21,925 nucleotides of DNA from Stenotrophomonas sp. GTDB taxonomy: Bacteria > Pseudomonadota > Gammaproteobacteria > Xanthomonadales > Xanthomonadaceae. Position numbers and translations under genes: made by a program. Within the stretch, counting starts at the first letter, position 1. Each line of letters begins with the position of its first letter. The stretch lies in the NCBI GenBank assembly GCA_003248565.1, contig QFOV01000022.1:1-21925 (forward strand), read 5' to 3'. Below are positions 1 through 6,993 of the stretch, one piece after another. Under the pieces are notes generated by a model. That model was given only the letters and a program-made list of their open reading frames with translations, was not told the DNA's origin and did no database searches.

Positions 1-279
1 GCGTTCCCGTTCGACAAGGTCAAGATCGACAAGTCCTTCGTCCGCGACCTGGGTGAACAAAGCCAGGGCAGCGCCATCATCGGCGCGGTATCGCACCTGT
101 GCGAAAAGCTGGGCATCAGCACCACCATCGAAGGTGTCGAAACCCAGGCGCAACTGGACCAGCTGAAGGAAGAGCACTGTGCCGAGGGCCAGGGCTATGT
201 GTTTGGACGACCAATGCCGTTGGCAAAGGTGGAGGACTTCATCCTCCAGTGGCCGGCACGCTGGAACCCGGCCACCTAG
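1..279 (+). CDS. EAL-domain c-di-GMP phosphodiesterase, C-terminal part (5' end outside window)
   Basis: The reading frame is open from the first base and stops at TAG 277-279, giving the last 92 residues of a protein. Visible EAL-domain landmarks are the KIDKSFVRDL stretch (KxD of the active-site barrel), TIEGVET (the late conserved glutamate) and QGYVFGRPMP (the QGY-F-x-P closing motif). EAL domains hydrolyse cyclic di-GMP to pGpG. Only the end of the domain is present, so I cannot tell whether GGDEF, PAS or membrane segments precede it, nor whether the EAL signature itself is intact. The residues visible here look like those of a catalytically competent domain. The protein ends about 13 residues after the final motif, with no extra C-terminal domain. 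Confidence 0.88.
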   Translation, partial: AFPFDKVKIDKSFVRDLGEQSQGSAIIGAVSHLCEKLGISTTIEGVETQAQLDQLKEEHCAEGQGYVFGRPMPLAKVEDFILQWPARWNPAT

Positions 280-302
280 CCGCCAACGCTTGCAAGGCCG
301 CA

Positions 303-329
303 GCCCGGGTAAGCACAACGTACCCGGGC
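303..329. repeat. Palindromic repeat, GCCCGGGTA family
   Basis: A perfect 9-bp inverted repeat, GCCCGGGTA at 303-311 and TACCCGGGC at 321-329, separated by 9 bases. It lies 23 bp after the EAL stop codon. The arm is closely related to the element at 4279-4307, so it is probably a dispersed REP-type repeat that may also act as a transcript-end hairpin. No T-tract follows. Confidence 0.6.
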
Positions 330-426
330 CTGTTGCCGGTCAGTCTGGGAGAACGGCAGGTTTCTGCTGCCGGGTGTGTGCACTTGCCCGGGCGATATTG
401 ATGCGACTGCCAAAGCGTCGATCCGA

Positions 427-447
427 CCGGGTCCGGGTATGACCCGG
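427..447. terminator. Possible stem-loop between convergent EAL gene and argO
   Basis: CCGGGTC at 427-433 pairs perfectly with GACCCGG at 441-447 around a 7-base loop. It sits about 30 bp downstream of the argO stop (minus strand) and in the region where the plus-strand EAL transcript would end. There is no clear U-tract, so it is only a candidate terminator. Confidence 0.35.
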
Positions 448-479
448 CCGCCCCCAAAACGACCGGATGAAGCCTGGCC

Positions 480-1115
480 TCAGTTGACCCCGCGGATCGC
501 CAGGGTCAAGGCCAGCACGCTGAGGATCACGGCGATGGTGCCGTCCAGAATGCGCCAGGTGGAGGGTTTGGTGAACAACGGCGCCAGCATCCGCGCGCCC
601 AGGCCCTGCACCGTCAGCCACACACCGCTGGCGGTCACCACGCCGATGGCGAACGCCATGCGCGACTCGCCGAAGTTATCGGCGATCGAACCAATGACCA
701 TCATGTCCAGCCAGAAATGCGGGTTGATGATCGAGAAACCGGCCGCCGCCATCAGGGCTGCACGCAACGACTGCTCGCCGTTGTCATCCAGCTTCATGCC
801 ACCGCCACCGGCCACCGCACGCCGCGCCGACTGCGCCGCATACCAGGTCAGGAAGGCAACACCGCCCCACAGCAGGACGGTGGTCAGCCACGGCAGCTGA
901 GCGGTCAGCTGCCGCAGGCCGGCCACGCTGGCCATGATGAACACCGCATCGATGGCGAAGCAGGTGGCAATGATAGGAATCACGTGCTGGCGCATGATCC
1001 CCTGGCGCAGGATGAACGCACTCTGCGCGCCGACGATGGCGAACAGACCGATACCGATACCGGCACCACTGAGCCAGGCACTGCCGGCAGCTTGGGCGGA
1101 AATAACCGAAAACAT
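480..1115 (-). CDS. argO: LysE/ArgO-family basic amino-acid exporter
   Basis: Inner-membrane exporter expected to efflux arginine and perhaps lysine or toxic analogues such as canavanine. The protein is very hydrophobic, with about six predicted membrane segments. It carries the family pattern near the N-terminus (AIVGAQSAFILRQGI, corresponding to the LGPQNAFV-type motif of E. coli ArgO) and INPHFWLD in the middle, corresponding to the LNPHVYLD of ArgO. A longer frame opens at 1193, but I start at ATG 1113-1115 (MFSVISAQ). That gives 211 residues, the length I recall for E. coli ArgO, and begins just before the first hydrophobic segment; an AAGG lies about 10 bases upstream. It is divergent from argP, the usual activator of this exporter, and the shared region holds a perfect palindrome. 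The pairing strongly supports the assignment; exact substrates are inferred. Confidence 0.88.
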   Translation of the reverse strand: MFSVISAQAAGSAWLSGAGIGIGLFAIVGAQSAFILRQGIMRQHVIPIIATCFAIDAVFIMASVAGLRQLTAQLPWLTTVLLWGGVAFLTWYAAQSARRAVAGGGGMKLDDNGEQSLRAALMAAAGFSIINPHFWLDMMVIGSIADNFGESRMAFAIGVVTASGVWLTVQGLGARMLAPLFTKPSTWRILDGTIAVILSVLALTLAIRGVN

Positions 1116-1177
1116 GAGGAAAAACCTTGTTACCTGGGGGAAGGACGCAGCGGGAGAACCCACCGGCACGTCCGGAC

Positions 1178-1191
1178 GCGACAATTGTCGC
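1178..1191. promoter_or_regulatory. 14-bp perfect palindrome between argO and argP (candidate operator)
   Basis: GCGACAATTGTCGC is a perfect palindrome lying 63 bp upstream of the argO start and 58 bp upstream of the argP start. Its right half contains TTGTCG, which could serve as a -35-like hexamer for argP. LysR-type regulators normally bind dyads in such divergent regions, so ArgP is the obvious candidate ligand; binding is inferred. Confidence 0.5.
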
Positions 1192-1248
1192 AATGCAGCA
1201 AGGAAAAGTAGAGCTAAACTTCGTTAACCATCATTAGCAGAACTTAAT

Positions 1249-2154
1249 ATGCGCATCGATCATGCCCAGTTGCGGGCACTGGCCGCCGTCATCCGCGAAG
1301 GCAGCTTCGAACGCGCGGCGCTGTCGCTGAACGTCACCGCCTCGGCGGTATCGCAGCGGATCAAGGCGCTGGAGGACAGGGTCGGCAAACTGCTGATCAA
1401 GCGCACCATTCCCACCGAGGCAACAGCGGAGGGCCAGGTGCTGGTACAGCTGGCCGAACAGACCGCGCTGCTCGAGCGCGACGCCTTCGAGCGCATCGGC
1501 CTCAGCGACGCCGAGCTGCCACGCGCCAGCATCCCGGTGGCGGTCAACCACGACAGCATGGAAACCTGGTTCCCGGAGGCGGTGCAGAACTTCTCCCATA
1601 GCACCTCCACCACCCTGGACCTGCATACCGAAGACCAGGACCACACCGTTGCCCTGCTGCGCCAGGGTGCGGTGATGGGGGCGGTCACCACCTTGTCCGA
1701 GCCGGTGCAGGGCTGCCAGATCCATGCGCTGGGCAGCATGCGCTACGCCGCCACCTGCACCCCCGAATTCCATGCCAGGCATTTCGCCAAGGGCGTGACC
1801 GCACAGGCGCTGTCGCAGGCACCGGTGTTGGTATTCAACCGCAAGGACGACATGCAGGCCCGCTATGCACGCCGTCTGGCCGGGGTCGAACAGCCGCACA
1901 ATGCGCCGACCTGGTGGATCCCCTCCACCCGCGCCTTCGTCCACGCCAACCTCGGCGGACTGGGCTGGACCATGAACCCGCTGCCACTGGTGCGCCGGCA
2001 CCTGGAGAGCGGGCGCCTGGTCTACGTCAAGGCGCGCGCCTGGGAGGACGTGCCGTTGTATTGGCAGCACTGGAAGGGCGAGGTCAAAACCATGGCCTTG
2101 CTGACCCGCGCCATCCTGCAGGCCTCGGCCATGTTGATACGCAAGCGCAGATAA
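1249..2154 (+). CDS. argP: LysR-family regulator ArgP (IciA/LysG type)
   Basis: A 301-residue LysR-type transcription regulator. The N-terminal winged helix-turn-helix spans roughly residues 1-60 (LAAVIREGSFERAALSLN and TASAVSQRIKALE), followed by the linker helix and a periplasmic-binding-like effector domain to the end. The N-terminus matches my recollection of E. coli ArgP (ALDAVIRERGFERAA / SAVSQRIKQLE), and YWQHWKGE near the C-terminus matches its YWHRFAPE region. ArgP activates argO in response to arginine, with lysine as an antagonist. Divergent orientation to argO across a 133-bp region is the classical arrangement. No strong Shine-Dalgarno sequence precedes ATG 1249. The divergent promoter probably also mediates autoregulation (inference). 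Confidence 0.9.
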   Translation: MRIDHAQLRALAAVIREGSFERAALSLNVTASAVSQRIKALEDRVGKLLIKRTIPTEATAEGQVLVQLAEQTALLERDAFERIGLSDAELPRASIPVAVNHDSMETWFPEAVQNFSHSTSTTLDLHTEDQDHTVALLRQGAVMGAVTTLSEPVQGCQIHALGSMRYAATCTPEFHARHFAKGVTAQALSQAPVLVFNRKDDMQARYARRLAGVEQPHNAPTWWIPSTRAFVHANLGGLGWTMNPLPLVRRHLESGRLVYVKARAWEDVPLYWQHWKGEVKTMALLTRAILQASAMLIRKRR

Positions 2155-2260
2155 CGCGGGGCCTGTGCTGCACTGCAAGTTTCCCTAAAGGACACTGCCT
2201 GCCCCGGCGGCCCGGGCGGATGCTGCATGGATCAACCCGCACACCTACCGGAGCCGCCAG

Positions 2261-3400
2261 ATGTCGAGCAAACGATCTGTCCCCGTCATTTCCTCGTGGC
2301 TGCTCAGCGCCTTGGCCGCGCCGTTGGCGGGCGCCATGTTGATGCTGGCACCCACCAGCGCCAAGGCCCTGGAGTGCGGCAGCAACAACGGTTACACCTG
2401 CACCGGCACGGCGAATCAATACGCTGGCGGGTTCAATCCCGGTGTCGGCCAGGGCGGCTTTGGCGGCGGCAGCTGTACCGCCAGCAAGACTCCGGTGGTG
2501 TTCATTCCCGGCAATGGCGACAGCGCCATCAGCTTCGACATGCCAGCCGGCGCAGTCGCCGGCTACAGCACCCCGCCGCGCTCGATCTACGCCGAACTGA
2601 AGGCTGCCGGCTACAACGACTGCGAGCTGTTCGGCATCACCTACCTCAGCGCCAGCGAGCGCGCGGCGCCGCAGTACAACTACCACGCACCGGCCACCTA
2701 TCAGACGCTCAAGACCTTCATCGACAAGGTCAAGGCCTATACCGGCAAGAGCCAGGTCGACATCGTCACCCATTCGCTGGGCGCGACCATGGCCCTGGCC
2801 TCGATCAAGTACAACGCCAATCAAGGCAGCGTGCGCCGCTTCATCAACATCGCTGGCGGGTTGCGCGGCCTGCAGACCTGCCGCAGCACCGGTTATCAAT
2901 CGACCCTGGCGCCCACCTGCAACGCCGAGGCCTATGTCTTCCCGTACAACTACTACACCTTCGGCCTGTACCCGAGCACCGGCGTTGCCTACTACGGTTA
3001 CAACCGCTGGACCGGCAGTGGCAGCGGCAGCCTGCGCACGTTCCCGGCCACGTACACCGGCATCCGTTTCTACACCATCACCGCCGGCTCGCGTGACCAG
3101 GTGCATTGCTTCACCACCAGCTACAGCGCCGGCTGTGCCGATGGCGCACTGTTCAACAGCGCCACCAATGTCTACGCGCAGGTCGACATCGGCGCAGGCA
3201 GCAGCGCCTACAGCTTCGACTGGGATTGGAGCGACGGCAGCCCTTACAACTTCGGCGGCGGCGACACCAGCAGCGGCGTCGGCCATTTCCGCTCGAAGAA
3301 CAACGCCGGCCTGATCGTGCGCAACATGCTCACCAGCGACTGCACCAGTAATTGCGCAGCTGGCTACAGCGGCGTATACGGCCCTGCGGTCAATCGCTGA
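2261..3400 (+). CDS. Secreted PhaZ7-like extracellular PHB depolymerase / lipase-fold hydrolase
   Basis: A 379-residue exported alpha/beta hydrolase. Residues 1-36 form a Sec signal peptide ending AKA, with cleavage before Leu37. From there the protein closely resembles, from memory, mature PhaZ7 of Paucimonas lemoignei, which degrades amorphous poly(3-hydroxybutyrate): shared stretches include QYAGGF, GGFGGGSC, SFDMP, YNDCE, KTFIDKVKAYTGKSQVDIV and GVGHFR. The presumed triad is Ser172 (in THSLG), Asp279 (in SRDQV) and His342 (in VGHF). In mature numbering Ser and His fall at 136 and 306, exactly the PhaZ7 positions. Oddities: the lipase box is THSLG rather than AHSMG, and the oxyanion-region HGNGD of PhaZ7 reads PGNGD here. 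Many cysteines suggest disulphides after export. GGAG at 2250-2253, seven bases before ATG 2261, fixes the start. Substrate (PHB versus other esters) is inferred. It converges with the next gene with only 9 bp between stop codons. Confidence 0.85.
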   Translation: MSSKRSVPVISSWLLSALAAPLAGAMLMLAPTSAKALECGSNNGYTCTGTANQYAGGFNPGVGQGGFGGGSCTASKTPVVFIPGNGDSAISFDMPAGAVAGYSTPPRSIYAELKAAGYNDCELFGITYLSASERAAPQYNYHAPATYQTLKTFIDKVKAYTGKSQVDIVTHSLGATMALASIKYNANQGSVRRFINIAGGLRGLQTCRSTGYQSTLAPTCNAEAYVFPYNYYTFGLYPSTGVAYYGYNRWTGSGSGSLRTFPATYTGIRFYTITAGSRDQVHCFTTSYSAGCADGALFNSATNVYAQVDIGAGSSAYSFDWDWSDGSPYNFGGGDTSSGVGHFRSKNNAGLIVRNMLTSDCTSNCAAGYSGVYGPAVNR

Positions 3401-3409
3401 ACCACACTC

Positions 3410-4162
3410 TCAATCGAAGGACATCGACACGCCGACGCCGCCTTGCCAATCGGTGGTGTCGGCATCCAGCCCGCGCAGGAACGATGCATCCAGTTGCACG
3501 CGCGGGCCCACCATCCACGTCACACCGGCACCGACCGCACGCAAGTACTGCGCGCCGGTGCCGTAGCCGGCTTCAACATAGGCCGACAACTGCGGCCGCA
3601 AGGCGAAACCATAGCTGGGCGAGAACAACCAGCCATTGCCACCATCGCCCCATTGCCGGTCGATGTAGAACGCCAGGCTGCGCTCGCGCGGCAGCGCCCA
3701 TGCCACCGTCATGCCCAGGTCGTAGTCATGCCCCGCATCCCCCAGCGGTGCCCTGCCCCAAGGCAGGCTGGCCCCTGCTTTGAACGCCACTGATAGCTGT
3801 TCGTTGGCCAGCGCTGGTGCCCACTTGAGTGCAGCGCTGCCGTCGCCGCCGCCGCTGTCCTGCACACGAATACCGGAGCCGCGCTGCCGCAGCCCGCTCC
3901 AGCTATCTGCGCCGAGCTGCAACTCCAGCGTATCGGCAAGCCCGACCCGCAACAGCGTGTCTGCGGTCCATGTGGTGGTGGTCAGGTCATCACTGCGATC
4001 GCGGCTGGCATCGGGCAAGCCCTGCTCCCAGACAACGACGCGCTTGCCAACCGTACTGGTGGAAAAGCCGATGCCTGGACGGTCGAATTCCGGCGTGTCT
4101 TCGGCCTGGGCCTGGCCACTGGCCAAGGCGAACACTGCAAGCAGCAGGGGCGAGGTTTTCAT
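3410..4162 (-). CDS. Outer-membrane 'transporter' of the phenol MetA degradation type
   Basis: A 250-residue exported protein. Residues 1-20 form a signal peptide ending GQAQA before EDTPEFDRPG. The mature part has the alternating pattern of a small beta-barrel: repeated short strands rich in Gly, Ala and aromatics (for example LRVGLADTLELQLGAD, SPSYGFALRPQLSAYVEAGYG, VGPRVQLDASFLRGLDADTTDW). It finishes with GGVGVSMSFD, a typical barrel end. This resembles the putative outer-membrane channel family first noted with phenol-degradation MetA (PF13557), whose true function is poorly known. ATG 4160-4162 (MKTSPLLL) is preferred over the in-frame ATG nine bases upstream because it gives a cleaner signal peptide; the ribosome site does not decide. 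It may share the exported-enzyme context of the PhaZ7-like gene, but the two are convergent and not co-transcribed. Confidence 0.6.
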   Translation of the reverse strand: MKTSPLLLAVFALASGQAQAEDTPEFDRPGIGFSTSTVGKRVVVWEQGLPDASRDRSDDLTTTTWTADTLLRVGLADTLELQLGADSWSGLRQRGSGIRVQDSGGGDGSAALKWAPALANEQLSVAFKAGASLPWGRAPLGDAGHDYDLGMTVAWALPRERSLAFYIDRQWGDGGNGWLFSPSYGFALRPQLSAYVEAGYGTGAQYLRAVGAGVTWMVGPRVQLDASFLRGLDADTTDWQGGVGVSMSFD

Positions 4163-4278
4163 GCCCGCCATGTTCCATACGCGGCTGGGTGGTGATGTGA
4201 AAGATCATGGGCGCTACCGCATGCGCAGAAGTCGCAACGATGCGCGATGGTCCGTTCGGGCTGTTGCGGTGCGTGCTT

Positions 4279-4307
4279 CCCGGGTGCGCTTCGCTTGCCC
4301 GGGCTAC
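4279..4307. repeat. REP-type palindrome, GTAGCCCGGG family
   Basis: Read on the minus strand this begins GTAGCCCGGG and ends CCCGGG, with CCCGGG arms around a GCG/CGC-containing centre. It sits alone upstream of the MetA-type gene. The GTAG head is shared with the repeats at 11743-11860, and the CCCGGG arm with the element at 303-329. Confidence 0.6.
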
Positions 4308-4353
4308 AGATGCTCCGGGGACGCCACTTTGGTTGGTGGCGAGGCCACAAATG

Positions 4354-4386
4354 GAAAGCCCACCCGCTTGCGCCGGGTGGGCTTTC
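4354..4386 (-). terminator. Terminator after the M14-family gene
   Basis: A perfect 13-bp stem: GAAAGCCCACCCG at 4354-4366 pairs with CGGGTGGGCTTTC at 4374-4386 around a 7-base loop. It begins 23 bp downstream of the stop codon of the minus-strand gene at 4410. The AAAG/CTTT stem end replaces a long T-tract; on the minus strand it continues CATTTG. Confidence 0.75.
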
Positions 4387-4409
4387 ATCAAACCTGCCGA
4401 GCCAAAACC

Positions 4410-5333
4410 TCAGCGATGCGCCAGCGCGTAATCCAGAGCGCCGATCACCGCCGCCACCTGGGCATCATTGCACTGCTGCGGGGTCGCCTTGGCACTGTCC
4501 GGATAGACTTCGGTGGTGGTCGTGTAGCGCGCACCACTGACACTGGCGCACAGGCCGAGGGCCTTGAGGGGGTATTCGATCACGCCTTCGGCCACCACCT
4601 TGGAACCGATGATTTCACCGTGCTCGTCGGCCGGGGCCAGATGGGTCACCTTGGCGACTTCGGCATTCACCGCCTGCTGGAACAGCGGCTGGCGGTTCTC
4701 GGTGTCATCCACCAGATAGAAGCCGTCAGGGATCTCGCCCGGCTCGAACGGCTTGCCGTCGCGCGCGGCCAGCGCCGGACGGAACTCGGTTTCGTCGGTG
4801 TCGGTGGTTTCGTGCAGGTCGATATGCATCAGCACACGCCCCTGCACGGGGGCCACCAAGGCCATCAGCGCAGCAGATTCCTGTGCCGGGCTGTTGTCCA
4901 CGAAAGAGCGGTTCGGATCCAGCGCCAAGGCATTCCAGCGCTGGATGCGCTCATAACCCCACGGACTGACGCAGGGGGCGACCAGCAGGTTGCAGCGGCC
5001 GGCATAGCTGTCCGCATGCTGGTCGACGAACTGCAGCGCGCCCTGCACGCCGCTGGTCTCATAGCCGTGTACGCCACCGGTGACCAACATCACCGGCAAG
5101 GCCTCGTCCCAGTTCTGGCTGCGGATCGCGAGCAGCGGATAGCGGCCCGATGGGTAATCCAGCTCGCCGTATTGCGTCACCTCAAACCGATCACGCAGCG
5201 CGTCGATCTTGACCAGCACTTCTTCGGCATAGCTGCGCTGCACTTTCTGCTGGGCCAGCCACTGTGCGCGCTCCGGTGCCCCCCAGGCCTGGCCAAGGGT
5301 ACCAATGGGATAGAAAGCGGCATCAATGCTCAT
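4410..5333 (-). CDS. M14-family zinc carboxypeptidase, aspartoacylase/succinylglutamate desuccinylase-like
   Basis: A 307-residue cytoplasmic enzyme (no signal peptide). The zinc-site HxxE is His89-Gly-Tyr-Glu92 in GGVHGYETSG. Asn141-Arg142 in DPNRSF is the carboxylate-binding pair. The third zinc ligand is probably His174 in IDLHETTDTDE, and the catalytic glutamate probably Glu275 in TTTTEVYP. These are the features of M14 carboxypeptidases and of the AstE/AspA group, which remove acyl groups from N-acyl amino acids. No arginine-succinylation (ast) genes are nearby, so a true AstE role is unlikely to be readable from context; an amidohydrolase or carboxypeptidase on a small substrate is as far as I would go. 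It stands alone, with a strong terminator behind it and a REP doublet ahead of it. Confidence 0.8.
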   Translation of the reverse strand: MSIDAAFYPIGTLGQAWGAPERAQWLAQQKVQRSYAEEVLVKIDALRDRFEVTQYGELDYPSGRYPLLAIRSQNWDEALPVMLVTGGVHGYETSGVQGALQFVDQHADSYAGRCNLLVAPCVSPWGYERIQRWNALALDPNRSFVDNSPAQESAALMALVAPVQGRVLMHIDLHETTDTDETEFRPALAARDGKPFEPGEIPDGFYLVDDTENRQPLFQQAVNAEVAKVTHLAPADEHGEIIGSKVVAEGVIEYPLKALGLCASVSGARYTTTTEVYPDSAKATPQQCNDAQVAAVIGALDYALAHR

Positions 5334-5376
5334 GCGCAGGTCTCTTCAATACGGATGTTTGCGCGCACTTTACACC

Positions 5377-5473
5377 GTAGGAACGACGTAAGCCGCGAAG
5401 CTGGAACAACCTCAGGTTGCATGAATGCCCTGCACCCCAGCAATGTCAGCTTCGCGGCTTACGCCGCTCCCAC
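5377..5473. repeat. REP doublet (REPIN-like inverted pair)
   Basis: The arm 5377-5403 and the arm 5447-5473 are inverted copies of each other with about three mismatches over 27 bp; the shared core is CGTAAGCCGCGAAGCTG. Each arm reads GTGGGAGCGGC-like from its outer end (GTAGGAACGAC in the left copy), which is typical of REP sequences in Pseudomonas and xanthomonads. The spacer is 43 bp. Paired inverted REPs are mobilised by RAYT (TnpA-REP) transposases, none of which is in the window. It lies between the promoter side of the M14 gene and the 3' end of the acyltransferase gene. Confidence 0.8.
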
Positions 5474-5514
5474 AACAGAAACCGAGAGTTTGCTGCAAAA
5501 CCGATCGGTATCAA

Positions 5515-6399
5515 TCAGGCCTTGCTTTCGAGCAGACGGGCGATGTCCTCATCCTTCTGCAACCACAAGCCATTCATCCATTGCTGGAACTGGGCGCGGA
5601 AGTTGCGATCTTCCTGGTAGTTGCGGCCGATGAACTCGGCGGGGATCGGCAGCTTGCGCACCAGCACCTTCACCTCCGGCAAGCGGTTGGCCATCAGGTC
5701 CATCATCGAAGGGATGCCCTTGGGGTAAACGATGGTCACGTCCAGCAAGGCATGCAGGCCCTTGCCCATCGCGTCCAGCACGAAAGCCACACCGCCGGAC
5801 TTTGGCTTGAGCAGGTGCTTGAACGGCGAGGTCTGCGTGGCGTGCTTGGCAGCCGTGAAGCGGGTGCCTTCGACGAAGTTCATCACCGACACCGGAATGC
5901 TGGCGAACTTCTCGCAGGCCTTGCGCGTCACTTCCATGTCGCGCCGCCCCAGCTCCGGGTTCTTGGCGATCTGCTTGCGGCTGTAGCGGCCCATGAAGGG
6001 GAAATCCAGCGCCCACCAGGCCAGTCCCAGCACCGGCACCCAGAACAGCGAGCGCTTCAGGAAGAAGCGCAGCAGCGGGATGCGGCGGTTGAATACTTTC
6101 TGCAGCACCAGGATGTCGACCCAGCTCTGGTGGTTGGCCAGCACCAGGTAATGCCCATCGCGCTCCAGGCCCTCGGTGCCGCTGACCGTGAAACGGGTCG
6201 CGGTGAACGCATGGATCATTGCACTGTTCACCGCAATCCAGCTTTCAGCCAGCCCGGTCAGCAGCGGATTGCAGGCGCGGCGCACCGACTTCAGCGGCAG
6301 TACCGCCTTGAACAACGCCACCACGAACAACGGCAGGCAATGGGCCAGCGTATTGATCACGATCAACGGAAAAATCAGAGCTACACGCAACCACACCAT
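5515..6399 (-). CDS. yihG: YihG-like inner-membrane acyltransferase (PlsC/AGPAT fold)
   Basis: A 294-residue acyltransferase. An N-terminal hydrophobic segment (about residues 3-33) anchors it in the inner membrane. Motif I is NHQSWVD with His90 and Asp95; motif III is NFVEGTRFT at about 174-182. The stretches WVPVLGLAWWALDFPFMGRYSR and ACEKF are hallmarks, from memory, of E. coli YihG, a probable 1-acyl-glycerol-3-phosphate acyltransferase-like enzyme whose physiological acceptor is not settled. The frame is open for another 324 bases upstream, but ATG 6397-6399 (MVWLRVAL) is preferred: it starts just before the membrane segment, and the upstream residues have no protein-like character. No good Shine-Dalgarno is seen at either candidate start, so the start is uncertain (next in-frame ATG at 6469-6471). 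Confidence 0.85.
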   Translation of the reverse strand: MVWLRVALIFPLIVINTLAHCLPLFVVALFKAVLPLKSVRRACNPLLTGLAESWIAVNSAMIHAFTATRFTVSGTEGLERDGHYLVLANHQSWVDILVLQKVFNRRIPLLRFFLKRSLFWVPVLGLAWWALDFPFMGRYSRKQIAKNPELGRRDMEVTRKACEKFASIPVSVMNFVEGTRFTAAKHATQTSPFKHLLKPKSGGVAFVLDAMGKGLHALLDVTIVYPKGIPSMMDLMANRLPEVKVLVRKLPIPAEFIGRNYQEDRNFRAQFQQWMNGLWLQKDEDIARLLESKA

Positions 6400-6993
6400 G
6401 GAGTAACCGCGGGGAGCAACCCCAGAACCCAAAGAAGCACAGGGTAGCAAAACCGTCGCGTCAGGATTCATCTTGAACGGTTGGCAGGACCCGGCAACAT
6501 CGCGCAATGCCCGGCAATCAGCGCCATTTCCAGCCACTGGAAGTTGCCGGTCCCGCACCGCTCGGCGCCTTGGAGTCCGCCTCCAGCAGCTGCATCCGGT
6601 GGACTGCCACGGATGGGAATACCCCAGACCCAGATGCCTGCAACGGCCGGCGGCTGATCGGCTGCCCCCTGCCGGAGCCACATGCCCTTGCGGAACTACG
6701 GATCGATGGCGGTCCCGCCCCAAGCGCCGTCAAAGCCGTGGCGAGTGCCTGACAGGAGGGCTTGGCAGTTACCAGGCTTGGCCGCCCGGCGCATTGGTCA
6801 GCACGCCAGCGAATCGGACGGGGCAGGCAGCCCTGCCATTGGCTCCGCGCATTCAGGATTTATCCGTCATCAACGGCCAGCCCCCTCCCCTGTCCTTGGA
6901 GTAGCTGCGTGCCAATTGGAGTGGGTCGCGCCCCGACATACGCAGTAATCTGGACGCGGCATAATCCCAGCCTTCGTATTTGTCGTATTGCCC
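6400..6993. other. Long stretch without a convincing gene
   Basis: About 590 bp between the divergently read acyltransferase and GGDEF genes. Frames of 60-140 codons are open on both strands, as expected at this GC content, but none has a good ribosome site, clear third-position GC bias or recognisable motifs. The least unlikely is described separately at 6507-6752. I looked for tRNA, tmRNA, RNase P and common riboswitch cores and saw none. A CATAAT at 6960-6965 could be a -10 element for the GGDEF gene, without a matching -35. Confidence 0.5.
6507..6752 (+). CDS. Possible small hypothetical protein (doubtful)
   Basis: An 81-residue frame from ATG 6507 with a mixed, protein-like composition (fewer arginines than the other frames here) and four cysteines. 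Third codon positions are only moderately GC-rich, clearly less than in the neighbouring genes. No Shine-Dalgarno lies at a sensible distance; AGGAC is about 16 bases upstream. No domain, signal peptide or membrane segment is visible. It may be a spurious frame in non-coding DNA. Confidence 0.15.
   Translation: MPGNQRHFQPLEVAGPAPLGALESASSSCIRWTATDGNTPDPDACNGRRLIGCPLPEPHALAELRIDGGPAPSAVKAVASA

Noticed and set aside
2084..3286. A 400-codon minus-strand frame opposite the PhaZ7-like gene
   Set aside because: Low-complexity Ala/Gly/Val-rich translation, no ribosome site, and it overlaps a gene with full catalytic motifs and a signal peptide.
4410..5333. Calling the M14-family enzyme AstE of the arginine succinyltransferase pathway
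   Set aside because: No other ast genes are adjacent, and the sequence supports only the wider aspartoacylase/desuccinylase group.
3780..5633. A 617-codon plus-strand frame spanning two minus-strand genes
   Set aside because: It covers the MetA-type gene, a perfect terminator stem, the M14 gene and a REP doublet. A real gene would not cross all of these.
6400..6723. N-terminal extension of the YihG-like acyltransferase
   Set aside because: The extra residues are Arg/Gly/Ser-rich with no structure, and the membrane segment that opens this family starts right after ATG 6399.
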